From: an uncultured Burkholderiales bacterium
GTDB lineage: Bacteria > Pseudomonadota > Gammaproteobacteria > Burkholderiales > Burkholderiaceae_C
DNA: 64,000 nucleotides
Direction of reading: 5' to 3'
Assembly (NCBI GenBank): GCA_937927685.1
Contig: CALBSC010000001.1
Coordinates: forward strand, 1-64,000
Under the pieces are notes generated by a model, which worked only from the letters and a program-made list of their open reading frames with translations, did not search any database and was not told the DNA's origin. Shown here one piece after another: positions 18,179 through 26,687 of this stretch (within the stretch, counting starts at the first letter, position 1; the number at the start of each line of letters is the position of its first letter). The position numbers and the translations under genes are program-made.

Positions 18179-19747
18179 TTAGGCGGGCATCGGCCGCAGT
18201 TGCTGGCGCAGCACGCGATGAAGGATCTTGCCGGTGGCGGTGCGCGGCATGTTGTGATCAGCCACGAATTCAAAGGCGGTGGGACACTTGAAGGCTGCCA
18301 GTCGTTCTCGGCACCAGTCGCGAAGTTCCTGCGCATCGGCTTGCTGTCCTTCATGCAGGACCACCACCGCCTGCACCGTCTCGCCCCATTTGTCATGCGG
18401 TACACCAATCACAGCGACATCACGCACCTTGGGGTGTGCGCCCAACACACCTTCGACTTCGGAAGGATAGACGTTTTCACCGCCGGTGATGATCATGTTG
18501 CTTTTGCGGTCTACCAGCCAGATGTAGCCGTCCGCATCGCGACGTGCCATGTCGCCTACTGAGCACCATTCACCGTCAAAGGCTTCGGTGGTCTTTTCAG
18601 GATTTTTCCAGTACCCGTTGAATACATAGGCGGTGCGTGAGAACAGTTCGCCCACCTCGCCGTCAGGCACTTCGCGGCGCTGATCGTCAAGCAGGCGAAT
18701 CGCACCGCTGCCCGCCCATTCACGACCAACCGATCCCAGTTTTCTGATTTGCTCATCTGGCCGTAGCAGCGTGACCCAGCCGGCCTCGGTCGATCCATAC
18801 AGCTCGTAGAGTTTGCCGTTGCGGAAATGCTCCAGTATGGCGAGCTTGGTGTCCTTACGCGCCGGGGCCGACGAAATCAGCAGCTTGCCCACACGGCTCA
18901 CATCGTGACGGCGCTTCACCTCGTCAGGCAACGCCAGCATCATGATGTAATGCGTCGGCACCAGCGACGTGAAGGTGACCTTCTCGCTGGCCAGGGTCGC
19001 CAACAACGCCTCGGGATTGAAACTGCGCCGGTCATCGATGATGCAGGTCGCGCCGAGGTGTATGAAGCTGTTGCTGAAATACAGTGAATTGGCGTGGCAA
19101 AGCGGCATCACCAGCAGACCGATGTCATCACGCGTAAAACCCATTTCGAGTGCGGTGGCCGTGGCAATCAGCGTGTTACCCCGATGCAGTCGAATGGCCC
19201 CCTTGGGGCGGCCCGTGGTGCCCGAGGTGTACATCAAGGCGCAGATGTCTCCTTCACCAACTGGCTCGAAAGAGTCGACTTTCTGAGCTTGCGTGATCAT
19301 GTCCTCGTAGGCTCGCCATCCTGCGCAGGGCGGTGCGTTGGCGTCCGGTAAAACCACATAGCGATGGGCTTTCACTGGAATATCCCCTCGGATGCCGTCC
19401 AGCGTCGAACAAAACTCGGGGCCGGCAATCACGGCAGACACCTCGGCGTGATCAAGGATGTAAGTGATTTCGGGCGCAGTCAGCCTGAAGTTGAGAGGGA
19501 CCACCACCAGACCGGCACGGGCCATGGCCACGTAGATCTCCATCCATTCGATGCGGTTGTACGCCAACACACCGACACGGTCGCCCTTGGCGAGTCCCAG
19601 TTCACGCAGTGCGGCTGCCAGGCGTGTGGCGCGGTCATGCCACTCGGCCCAGTTGAGGCTGCGGCGCGAGTCGCGCGTGGCGAGTTTGCCGGGGGTCAGT
19701 CGTGCGTGGGTCGCCACGGCATCGGCAATCGTGGGTAGGTCAATCAT
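18179..19747 (-). CDS. AMP-forming acyl-CoA synthetase/ligase
   Basis: A 522-residue member of the ANL adenylating family. The phosphate loop YTSGTTGRPKGA is at 173-184, the LYELYGSTEAG motif near 320, and the C-terminal catalytic Lys lies in RTATGKILHR. It activates a carboxylic acid to its CoA thioester with ATP. It is divergent from the ThDP-dependent lyase gene by 139 bases, so a joint pathway is likely: activation of a hydroxy- or oxo-acid, then C-C cleavage. The substrate is not readable. Confidence 0.92.
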   Translation of the reverse strand: MIDLPTIADAVATHARLTPGKLATRDSRRSLNWAEWHDRATRLAAALRELGLAKGDRVGVLAYNRIEWMEIYVAMARAGLVVVPLNFRLTAPEITYILDHAEVSAVIAGPEFCSTLDGIRGDIPVKAHRYVVLPDANAPPCAGWRAYEDMITQAQKVDSFEPVGEGDICALMYTSGTTGRPKGAIRLHRGNTLIATATALEMGFTRDDIGLLVMPLCHANSLYFSNSFIHLGATCIIDDRRSFNPEALLATLASEKVTFTSLVPTHYIMMLALPDEVKRRHDVSRVGKLLISSAPARKDTKLAILEHFRNGKLYELYGSTEAGWVTLLRPDEQIRKLGSVGREWAGSGAIRLLDDQRREVPDGEVGELFSRTAYVFNGYWKNPEKTTEAFDGEWCSVGDMARRDADGYIWLVDRKSNMIITGGENVYPSEVEGVLGAHPKVRDVAVIGVPHDKWGETVQAVVVLHEGQQADAQELRDWCRERLAAFKCPTAFEFVADHNMPRTATGKILHRVLRQQLRPMPA

Positions 19748-19826
19748 GGCGTGGCTCCAATCGGGTGCACTCGGGTGAGGTCAGTCGCCGGAATAGGTAT
19801 TCATTCGACGCCGGCCGAGACTATTC

Positions 19827-19846
19827 GAATTCTGAATTCAGAGTTC
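19827..19846. promoter_or_regulatory. Candidate GntR operator
   Basis: A 20-base near-perfect palindrome GAATTCTGAA/TTCAGAGTTC with one mismatched pair and a perfect 12-base core TCTGAATTCAGA. It lies just upstream of the TATAAT box at 19850, in the -35 area, and between the ligase gene and the lyase-gntR unit. That is a typical place for a repressor encoded in the same unit. Confidence 0.55.
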
Positions 19847-19849
19847 AAT

Positions 19850-19855
19850 TATAAT
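19850..19855 (+). promoter_or_regulatory. -10 element of the lyase-gntR promoter
   Basis: A consensus TATAAT box lies 31 bases before the ATG at 19887. No good -35 hexamer is seen at the right spacing; the palindrome at 19827-19846 occupies that position. Confidence 0.5.
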
Positions 19856-19886
19856 CACTGAACCAACCCCTGTGTGCAGGAATCCC

Positions 19887-21626
19887 ATGACGCCACCCCC
19901 TATCACCGAAGAATCCGGCGCTGCCGTGATTGCCCGTTTCCTCAAGCAGCGCGGCGTACGCCGCGTCTATGGACTGTGTGGCGGGCACATCATGCCAATC
20001 TGGATGCGGTTGGATGCTGAGGGGATCCGAATCATCGACGTGCGCGACGAGCGCGCGGCCGTCTACATGGCGCATGCCGAAGCACAACTCAGCGGCACGC
20101 TGGGTGTGGCGCTGGTCACCGCGGGTCCCGGCGTGACCAATGCGATGACCGGTATAGCCAATGCGCATGTGGCGCGCGCGCCCGTGCTTGTGCTGTCGGG
20201 CCTGCCACCCACCGCGCAGGAAAACCGTGGCGCTCTGCAAGACATCGTCCATACCGATCTGGTTCGTGGCATCACCCGGTATGCGCGCACCGTGCGTCAT
20301 CCTGCGCTGATTCCGCAGGAACTCGCTGAGGCCATTGCCCGAGCACAAGGTGAGGGCGGTGAAGCCGGGCCGGTCTATCTGGACTTTCCGGTCGATACGC
20401 TGCGCGCTGAAGTTCCGCGTGCCGTGCAGTTGCCCGAGTTGTTCGACAGTCGCGCATCGCTCGCACCACCGCCGCATCCTGCTCAGGTGCAATCCGCCAT
20501 CGACCTGTTGTGGGCGGCGCGTCGGCCCTTGTTCATCACGGGGCGAGGCGCACAGGGTGCCGGACCTGCGCTGGCCGCCTTGCTATCTCGCCTTGGCGCG
20601 GCGTATCTGGATACCGGGGAGAGCCGCGGCCTGGTTGACGATGCACATCCCAGTGTGGTGGCTGCCATGCGCGGCACCGTCATGGGACAAGCCGATCTGG
20701 TGGTGACCATCGGACGCCGGCTCGATTTCCAGCTCGCCTATGGATCGCCCGCGGTGTTTGGTGAAGCGAAGTTCCTTCGCATCGCGGATTGCGCTGCCGA
20801 ACTGCGCGATAACCGCCGCGGCGACCTAGGCATGTTGTGCGATCCCGCGCTTGCACTCCAGGCGATTCTTGCTGCCGCGCCTGTCCATGCGCCATCGACC
20901 GATATCAGCTGGGCAAAAGACTTGCGCGAGCAGCATCTGCAGCGATCCGAAAAGCTTGCTTCCAGCATGCGCGTTGCGCCTGCCGGCAAGGACGGCCGCA
21001 TGCACCCCAACCGCGTGCTGTCCGCCCTGCGCGATGCCTTGCCCGCCGATGCGATCGTGGTTGCCGACGGGGGTGACTTTCTGAGCTTTGCGCGAGTAGG
21101 CTTACCCGCAACCACCTACCTCGATCCGGGTTCTCTGGGTTGCATCGGTGTCGGAACGGCATTCGGGATTGCCGCGAGCCTGGTGCATCCGCAGCGTACC
21201 GTGGTGGTCGCGACCGGGGACGGCGCTTTCGGCTTCAACGCCATGGAGATCGATACAGCGGTACGACATCGGGTCCCCCTCCTGATCATCGTAGCCAACA
21301 ACGGATCGTGGGCCATCGAGGTACGCGATCAGCAGGAAACGCACGGCAAGGTGGTCGGAACACATCTACAGTTTGCGGATCACGCCGCGATGGCGCGAGC
21401 CTTTGGAATGCACGGCGAGCGTGTTGAGCAGGCCGACCAGTTGACGGACGCGATTGCGCGCGCCCTGGCTGAACTGGCCAAAGGCCGCCCGGCCTTACTC
21501 GATGTGGTGGTCACTCCCGAAGCTGCGTCGTCGGATGCGAAATCGGGTCTCGCCTGGGTGCCCGACCTGCAGCCCCTGGGTGCCTGGGACGAGGCTGAGC
21601 GGCAGTGGCGTGCGACGCAGGTCTGA
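19887..21626 (+). CDS. Thiamine-diphosphate-dependent lyase (acetolactate synthase/oxalyl-CoA decarboxylase superfamily)
   Basis: A 579-residue three-domain ThDP enzyme. The catalytic-type Glu55 sits in RDERAA, a central domain follows, and the ThDP/Mg motif GDGAFGFNAME ending in ANNGSW is near residue 440. The ATG at 19887 with AGGA upstream is preferred over a GTG at 19872. The C-terminal block looks closest to oxalyl-CoA decarboxylase and 2-hydroxyacyl-CoA lyases. With a divergent acyl-CoA ligase, cleavage of a 2-hydroxyacyl-CoA or decarboxylation of a 2-oxo acid derivative is the best guess. Confidence 0.85.
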   Translation: MTPPPITEESGAAVIARFLKQRGVRRVYGLCGGHIMPIWMRLDAEGIRIIDVRDERAAVYMAHAEAQLSGTLGVALVTAGPGVTNAMTGIANAHVARAPVLVLSGLPPTAQENRGALQDIVHTDLVRGITRYARTVRHPALIPQELAEAIARAQGEGGEAGPVYLDFPVDTLRAEVPRAVQLPELFDSRASLAPPPHPAQVQSAIDLLWAARRPLFITGRGAQGAGPALAALLSRLGAAYLDTGESRGLVDDAHPSVVAAMRGTVMGQADLVVTIGRRLDFQLAYGSPAVFGEAKFLRIADCAAELRDNRRGDLGMLCDPALALQAILAAAPVHAPSTDISWAKDLREQHLQRSEKLASSMRVAPAGKDGRMHPNRVLSALRDALPADAIVVADGGDFLSFARVGLPATTYLDPGSLGCIGVGTAFGIAASLVHPQRTVVVATGDGAFGFNAMEIDTAVRHRVPLLIIVANNGSWAIEVRDQQETHGKVVGTHLQFADHAAMARAFGMHGERVEQADQLTDAIARALAELAKGRPALLDVVVTPEAASSDAKSGLAWVPDLQPLGAWDEAERQWRATQV

Positions 21627-21651
21627 TCGCATCTTCGATTACGATCACAGC

Positions 21652-22311
21652 ATGAAACCATTGCAGTTTTCGCCCTCGCTGGTCGAGCAGGTCCACAAGG
21701 CCATTTTGTCGGACATTGCGGCGAGCAAACTGCCTTCAGGCGCACGGATCATCCAAGAGCAGATTGCGCAGGAACTGGGCGTCTCGCGACAACCCGTGCA
21801 GCAGGCGCTGACCTTGTTGCGCAAGGATGGTGTGCTGCAGGATGCGCCTGGGCGCGGGCTGTTGGTCGCACCATTGGACCTGGAACACGTGCGCCATATG
21901 TACGATGTGAGAGCCGTCATCGAAGGCCTTGCGTTTCGAAAAGCGGCTGAAAACGCCGACCGGCTTGCTCCCGCCAAGGCGGCAGCCCTGATTCGTGCAG
22001 GCCGTCAGGCTGCTCTCAGCGATTCAGTTGGTGCAATGATCGCGGCGGATATGGCGTTTCACAATTACATCTACGCGCTGTCGGGGAATCCGCTGGTGGT
22101 GCCGACGATGGAAACGCATTGGACACAGGCACAGCGTGTGATGGGGCAAGTGTTGCTGCGCGAGCACAAGCCACGCGATGTTTGGGATCAGCACGAAGCC
22201 TTGCTTGACGCGGTGACTTCGGGTAAGGCGACGCTTGCCGAGCGCCTGGCCCGTCAACACATCATCGAAGCTGCCGACTTCATGATAGAGCGGCTACAGA
22301 CCGAAGCGTAA
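21652..22311 (+). CDS. GntR family (FCD domain) transcriptional regulator
   Basis: A 219-residue GntR regulator. The winged helix-turn-helix spans residues 8-75 (ELGVSRQPVQQAL is the recognition region), followed by a helical FCD effector domain containing MAFHNYIYALSGN. It starts 25 bases after the lyase stop, so they share a transcript and it probably autoregulates through the palindrome at 19827-19846. FCD ligands are usually organic acids. Confidence 0.9.
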   Translation: MKPLQFSPSLVEQVHKAILSDIAASKLPSGARIIQEQIAQELGVSRQPVQQALTLLRKDGVLQDAPGRGLLVAPLDLEHVRHMYDVRAVIEGLAFRKAAENADRLAPAKAAALIRAGRQAALSDSVGAMIAADMAFHNYIYALSGNPLVVPTMETHWTQAQRVMGQVLLREHKPRDVWDQHEALLDAVTSGKATLAERLARQHIIEAADFMIERLQTEA

Positions 22312-22333
22312 CTCACGCCAATCGTCAAAGAAG

Positions 22334-22368
22334 CGATGAATTCGAGTGAAGAACTGCTGAGGCAGTTG
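22334..22368 (+). repeat. Dispersed intergenic repeat, copy D
   Basis: Reads CGATGAATTCGAGTGAAGAA followed by CTGCTGAGGCAGTTG. Compared with copy C both arms of the inverted repeat keep pairing (AACTG-ctgag-g-CAGTT). It lies directly after the gntR gene, again at a module border. Confidence 0.55.
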
Positions 22369-22502
22369 GCCGTCAGGGCGGCCCATGGTCATGAACTGCA
22401 ATGGCTTCTGTCCTCAGCGAGCGCTATCGAAACCCTGACCGCTCTAAAGCCTAATTGGCTGACAGTCAACAAGACGGTAGGCCGTGTTTTTTGAGGATCT
22501 CA

Positions 22503-22736
22503 ATGCTGCCAACACCCGCTGATGTCGCGCAGTGGCCCTTATATGACGCGGCAACCGCCCGTACGGTCTTTGATGCCTTGCAAGCGCAGTTGCTGGCGCG
22601 GGGGCTGGCCCTGCGCGCGCCGCCGCCAGAGCCGAGCACCTGCTGTGGACGCGGCTGTAACGGTTGTGTCTGGGAAGGATTTGTGGCCGCGGCTCAGTAC
22701 TGGCGCGATGAAGCGCTACTGGTGCTGGGGATATAG
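22503..22736 (+). CDS. Oxidoreductase-like domain small protein
   Basis: A 77-residue Cys-rich protein of the family annotated as oxidoreductase-like (PF09791 type). The core CCGRGCNGCVWEGF at about 47-60 holds four cysteines, followed by YWRDEA. ATG 22503 is chosen because the family begins near the proline-rich stretch; an in-frame start at 22455 would add unrelated residues. Proteins of this kind are widespread in betaproteobacteria and without established function. Confidence 0.75.
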   Translation: MLPTPADVAQWPLYDAATARTVFDALQAQLLARGLALRAPPPEPSTCCGRGCNGCVWEGFVAAAQYWRDEALLVLGI

Positions 22737-22772
22737 GCCGGTTGCGATCGAATAGCGAGCGACAATCCTGGC

Positions 22773-23033
22773 ATGAATGACCTGCCTGCTCGCCCCGACC
22801 AGCCTCGCAACCCCCTCCACGGCGTGACGCTCGAGGCGATCGTGCGCGCTCTTGAGGCGCACTACGGGTGGGAAGAACTGGCCCACAAGATACCGATCCG
22901 CTGCTTTTCCCATGACCCGAGCGTGAATTCGAGCCTGAAATTCCTGCGCAAGACACCCTGGGCGCGTGAAAAGGTGGAAAGCCTGTACCTGTTCATGTTG
23001 CGGGAGCAAGCTCGCAGGGAGCGCACCGGCTAG
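22773..23033 (+). CDS. VF530 family DNA-binding protein (DUF2132)
   Basis: An 86-residue protein of the VF530/DUF2132 family. NPLHGVTLEAIVRALEAHYGW and the SVNSSLKFLRKTPWAREKVE segment are diagnostic. The family founder has a double-stranded-DNA-binding fold. It lies 36 bases after the oxidoreductase-like gene; both look like core small genes rather than catabolic ones. Confidence 0.85.
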   Translation: MNDLPARPDQPRNPLHGVTLEAIVRALEAHYGWEELAHKIPIRCFSHDPSVNSSLKFLRKTPWAREKVESLYLFMLREQARRERTG

Positions 23034-23113
23034 CGGGCACTGACGCTGGTTTATCGATGTTCTCGCTGTGACCCTGAGGTGCGCACCTCGAATTTTCAGA
23101 TGGCGTGGAGCCT

Positions 23114-23136
23114 AAAAAAACGGGCCCTAAGGCCCG
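23114..23136 (-). terminator. Rho-independent terminator of the SDR gene
   Basis: Stem CGGGCC/GGCCCG (23121-23126 and 23131-23136) with a four-base loop; on the minus strand it is followed by seven T residues. It lies 26 bases beyond the stop of the SDR at 23163-23918. Confidence 0.85.
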
Positions 23137-23162
23137 ATCTCCCATTTGATTGAATTGAAACT

Positions 23163-23918
23163 TCAGGCGGGTAAGCCGCCATCCACCATGAGAGTTGCCC
23201 CTGTGACGTAAGAGGCTTCGTCACTGGCCAGCCAGACCATGGGATAAGCCAGTTCTGCAGGTGATGCCCAACGCTTCATTGCGCAAGGGGGTACCAGTTC
23301 CTCCACAGCCTGCTTGCCCAGTCGGTTTTCATGAAACGGTGTACGCGTATAGCCTGGACAAATGGCGTTGGCACGTACGCCATTCTCGGCCTCCTCATAG
23401 GCGGTTGTTCGAGTCAAAGCGAGAACGCCAGCCTTGGTAGCATCGTAGGCCCCCATGCCCTTACGTCCGTAGACGGCATAAGTGGATGAGGTGTTGATAA
23501 TGCTCCCCTTTCGAGACTTTCGGAGATGGGGGAGGGCCGCACGAGTCATCGACACAAAGCTCAGCAAATTCACACGAACGATGGCGTCCCACGTCTCCCA
23601 TGGTGCATCTGCAATGGCCTCATATCGTCGAATGCCAACATTGTTGACCAGTACATCAAGCCCGCCCAGCTTGGCCACGACATCACTGACTACACGATTG
23701 GCTTCACTTTCAATGCCCAGATCAGCGACAAAACCATACACCTTGGCTCCTGGCATCTGACTCAGAATGGACTTTGCTGCTTTGTCCACCGCATCCTGGC
23801 TTGAGTCAATCAAGGCAACCTGAGCGCCTTCTCTGCAAAAAATTTCACCGGCTGCGGATCCGATTCCGCCCCCACCGCCGGTGATGGCTGCCACTTTCCC
23901 TGTAAGACGAGTTGTCAT
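23163..23918 (-). CDS. Short-chain dehydrogenase/reductase
   Basis: A 251-residue classical SDR. The cofactor loop TGGGGGIG is at 14-21, NNVG near 92, and the catalytic Ser in NTSSTYA with Tyr and Lys in YDATK. It likely oxidises a hydroxyl or reduces a ketone of the substrate handled by this unit. A terminator separates it from the DctP gene upstream, so it may have its own promoter or depend on readthrough. Confidence 0.92.
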   Translation of the reverse strand: MTTRLTGKVAAITGGGGGIGSAAGEIFCREGAQVALIDSSQDAVDKAAKSILSQMPGAKVYGFVADLGIESEANRVVSDVVAKLGGLDVLVNNVGIRRYEAIADAPWETWDAIVRVNLLSFVSMTRAALPHLRKSRKGSIINTSSTYAVYGRKGMGAYDATKAGVLALTRTTAYEEAENGVRANAICPGYTRTPFHENRLGKQAVEELVPPCAMKRWASPAELAYPMVWLASDEASYVTGATLMVDGGLPA

Positions 23919-23955
23919 GATGTTTCTGCTCCCATTGTCTGAGTGATGAAAGACG

Positions 23956-24015
23956 AAAAAACCGACTCAGCCATCAACTCTCTAACTTTGCGCGGAGTTG
24001 ATGCCAAGTCGGTTT
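23956..24015 (-). terminator. Long two-part terminator hairpin after the DctP gene
   Basis: Nested arms AAACCGACT/AGTCGGTTT (23959-23967, 24007-24015) and CATCAACTC/GAGTTGATG pair across the element. On the minus strand the stem is followed by TTTTTT. It lies directly downstream of the receptor gene's stop. Confidence 0.85.
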
Positions 24016-24035
24016 AAGGGTGAGTTGGAATTCTC

Positions 24036-25115
24036 TTAAGACTTTGTGGTCTGCATGAAACGATCAAACTGCGTTTCCGTGAACCTGAACCAAGAGTGAG
24101 CGTCTGCAGAAAACTTGGAGTAATCGGCGTAGATCTTTTTCCAGTCATCGTTCTTGTCGTTCAACTCTTGGTACATCTGGTCAGCGGTCTTTTTCGCTGC
24201 AATCAAGAGATCTTGCGGGAAAGGCTTTAGCTTGGCGCCCATACCAACCAGTTGTTTCAGCGCATTCGGATTACGTGAGTCGTAACGGGCAATCATGGTT
24301 TGATGCGCATAAGCGGATGCATTTTCAATAATGGCCTTGTACTCAGCGGGCAAGCTGTTGAAGGCCTTGTCATTGAAGAAGAAGTCGACTTGAGCTGTGC
24401 CTTCCCAAAACCCGGGGTAGTAGTAGTTGGGTGCAACTTTGTGGAATCCCAATTTCAGATCGTCATAGGGGCCAATCCACTCAGCCGCGTCAATAGTTCC
24501 CTTTTCCAGCGCGGGATAGATGTCTCCCCCCGGAATGTTTTGAGGAACCACGCCAAGACGTTCCATGATCTTGCCTGTAAAACCGCCGATACGGAATTTC
24601 AGTCCCTTGAAGTCCGCAGCAGATTTGATTTCTTTACGGAACCATCCGCCCATTTGTGCGCACGTATTGCCACCAGGGAAGTTGATGATGTTGTACTTGG
24701 CATAGAGCTCGCGCATCAATTTCAAGCCATTACCGTCCATCATCCAGGCGGTCATCTGACGCGTGTTCATTCCAAATGGAAGATTGGTCCCCATGGTCAG
24801 GGCTTCATTTTTCCCAAAGAAGTACCAGGACGCTGTGTGCGCACACTCAACCGACCCTTGTTGAACGCCGTCAAAGACGCCCAGGGCAGGCATGATCTCG
24901 CCGGCGGGGTGAACTGAGATTTCAAATTTTCCGCCAGACATCAATTTCACTTGCTGGGAAAACACCTCAGAAGCGCCAAAGATGGTGTCCAGGTTTTTGG
25001 GGAAGCTCGATGCCATGCGCCAGCGAATTGCTTGCTGGGCATGAACGGCAGGTGCGACAGAAGCTGCCAGGATGCCAGCCAGGCCAGTTGTTTTGATGAC
25101 GGAACGTCGATCCAT
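24036..25115 (-). CDS. TRAP transporter DctP-type substrate-binding protein
   Basis: A 359-residue TRAP-family periplasmic receptor. MDRRSVIKTTGLAG is a twin-arginine-like signal, cleaved near HAQQ. The mature part has the DctP features WRMASSFPKN, AEWIGPYDD and YYYPGFWEG, the latter two being close to receptors for 2-oxo acids such as pyruvate or for lactate. The ATG at 25115 with a GGAGA site is preferred to longer frames. No DctQ/DctM membrane genes are present nearby, so this receptor is an orphan here. Confidence 0.93.
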   Translation of the reverse strand: MDRRSVIKTTGLAGILAASVAPAVHAQQAIRWRMASSFPKNLDTIFGASEVFSQQVKLMSGGKFEISVHPAGEIMPALGVFDGVQQGSVECAHTASWYFFGKNEALTMGTNLPFGMNTRQMTAWMMDGNGLKLMRELYAKYNIINFPGGNTCAQMGGWFRKEIKSAADFKGLKFRIGGFTGKIMERLGVVPQNIPGGDIYPALEKGTIDAAEWIGPYDDLKLGFHKVAPNYYYPGFWEGTAQVDFFFNDKAFNSLPAEYKAIIENASAYAHQTMIARYDSRNPNALKQLVGMGAKLKPFPQDLLIAAKKTADQMYQELNDKNDDWKKIYADYSKFSADAHSWFRFTETQFDRFMQTTKS

Positions 25116-25173
25116 GAATGTCTCCTTGTATGAAAAAAAGTGGTGCGGGGTCAAAAAAATTATTCGATCACTG

Positions 25174-25959
25174 CTAATGCATATGACTGCCGCCGTTGAC
25201 ATCAACGGTAGCGCCGGTGATGAAGCCGGCCAAATCGGAGGAAAGGAATAGGCAGGCACCAGCTGCTTCGCTCGTGGTGCCAATTCGTTGCAGAGGGATG
25301 CCGTTTGTGATTCCTGCCAAACGTTCGGCACTCAGACCATCGAGCATGGGTGTATCGATCATTGCTGGGCATACCGCGTTCGCTCGAATGCCCAGGTGGC
25401 CGAGTTCACGTGCAATGCTCTTTGTCAAGCTCAGGACACCGCCCTTAGAGGCCGCATAGTGCGACCCACCGACCAGACCGCCGCCACGCTGTGCAGCTAA
25501 TGACGACAGGTTGACGATGCTTCCTGCCTTGCGATCGATGAAGATGCGTAGAACGCTCTGACAGATGTGGAATGTCCCTTTTAGGTTGACGTCCAGCATC
25601 GTGTCCAGATCCTGCGCACTGATTTCCATCACAGACTGCGAGCGGACAATTCCGGCAGAGTGCACAAGGCAATCGATCGCTCCATGAAGTTCCATGACCT
25701 GGCGTACAAGCTGATCACACTCCTGCGGATTGCTGACGTCGCAGCGGAATCCATGGACGGAGACCTGAGGCCCCAGCTTGTTGGCGATCGATGCGCGCAC
25801 GTTAGCAAGAACTTCATCGTCCATGCAGACATCGACCACGACCACCTTGGATCCATGCTCTGCAAAGAGCTCCGCAGTCGCATAGCCTATGCTGCGCAGC
25901 GATGCTGCGCCGGTGATCACACTTACCTTGTCTTTCAATAGCATGGGATGACTTTTCAA
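25174..25959 (-). CDS. Short-chain dehydrogenase/reductase
   Basis: A 261-residue SDR. The cofactor region TGAASLRSIG is slightly unusual, with extra residues before the second Gly. HSAG near 108, NLSSLAA and the YAASK catalytic pair are present. It follows the VOC gene by 27 bases and precedes the DctP gene. Together the genes suggest uptake and redox processing of a small hydroxy- or oxo-acid. Confidence 0.9.
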   Translation of the reverse strand: MKSHPMLLKDKVSVITGAASLRSIGYATAELFAEHGSKVVVVDVCMDDEVLANVRASIANKLGPQVSVHGFRCDVSNPQECDQLVRQVMELHGAIDCLVHSAGIVRSQSVMEISAQDLDTMLDVNLKGTFHICQSVLRIFIDRKAGSIVNLSSLAAQRGGGLVGGSHYAASKGGVLSLTKSIARELGHLGIRANAVCPAMIDTPMLDGLSAERLAGITNGIPLQRIGTTSEAAGACLFLSSDLAGFITGATVDVNGGSHMH

Positions 25960-25986
25960 CCGTTTGAGCTTTATTGATGCTGTTGC

Positions 25987-26409
25987 TTAGAACACGCCGG
26001 GCTGATGGACCTCGATCACGTTTCCATCCGGGTCTTGTAGAAATACTTGATACCAACCAGGGATAGCCCAGCAGCCGTAGTCTGAATAGCGAATTCCGCG
26101 TTCATCGCACCGGCGCATGAAGCCCTTGATGTCGTCAGTTCTGAAACAGAAGTGACCGTGCGCCATGGGGTTGACGAATTGCTTCATCTTGAAGCCCGTA
26201 TCCAGATCGCGCTCTGCCCAATGAAACTCAATGGCTCCGTCGCTCAGGAAATCCACTTTCCCTGCGTAGGGGCGGTCTGCACGCTGTGCGCTGATGACTG
26301 TGTGCTCTTCGTCTTTGATCGTTCCCAGGTCAAACAATGTTTTGTAGAACTGGGTCAGCCTGGGCAAGCTATCGGTGCACAGATTCATGTGATGGAATTT
26401 GAATTTCAT
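25987..26409 (-). CDS. VOC family (glyoxalase/bleomycin-resistance/dioxygenase fold) protein
   Basis: A 140-residue single VOC domain. Candidate metal ligands are in FHHMNLC at the start, GHFCFR in the middle and NVIEVHQ at the end. Such domains serve as lyases, epimerases or small dioxygenases. It is the first gene of the minus-strand unit and lies divergent from the dehydratase/CaiB unit, so it may act in the same route. The specific reaction is not known. Confidence 0.85.
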   Translation of the reverse strand: MKFKFHHMNLCTDSLPRLTQFYKTLFDLGTIKDEEHTVISAQRADRPYAGKVDFLSDGAIEFHWAERDLDTGFKMKQFVNPMAHGHFCFRTDDIKGFMRRCDERGIRYSDYGCWAIPGWYQVFLQDPDGNVIEVHQPGVF

Positions 26410-26553
26410 GATGTTCCTTAGGTGTAAGCGCTAGGTTCTCTGCCTTGCTCGCTGCTCGACAGGAGTGGGTGAACAAGGGGTTTGGGCCCGTTCGCCCCAA
26501 GCCTTCACAAGCTGAAAGATGGGAGGTCTTTGAACCACAGACGTGAAGTTACA

Positions 26554-26593
26554 AATATTCATAGGCAAAGTCAACAATGCAAATATGAATATT
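26554..26593. promoter_or_regulatory. Inverted repeat, candidate operator
   Basis: Perfect 10-base arms AATATTCATA and TATGAATATT separated by 20 bases lie in the 278-base AT-rich space between the divergent VOC and dehydratase units. The spacing would place both arms on the same DNA face, suiting a dimeric or tetrameric regulator such as the IclR protein encoded at 28744-29568. Confidence 0.5.
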
Positions 26594-26687
26594 AATTAGG
26601 GTTATCCCTGTGATTTCGGCTAAAATTAAGATGTTAAAACTTTACCTGTAAATTAAATAAATCATATACGGGGAAAAGGCCGCTGGA

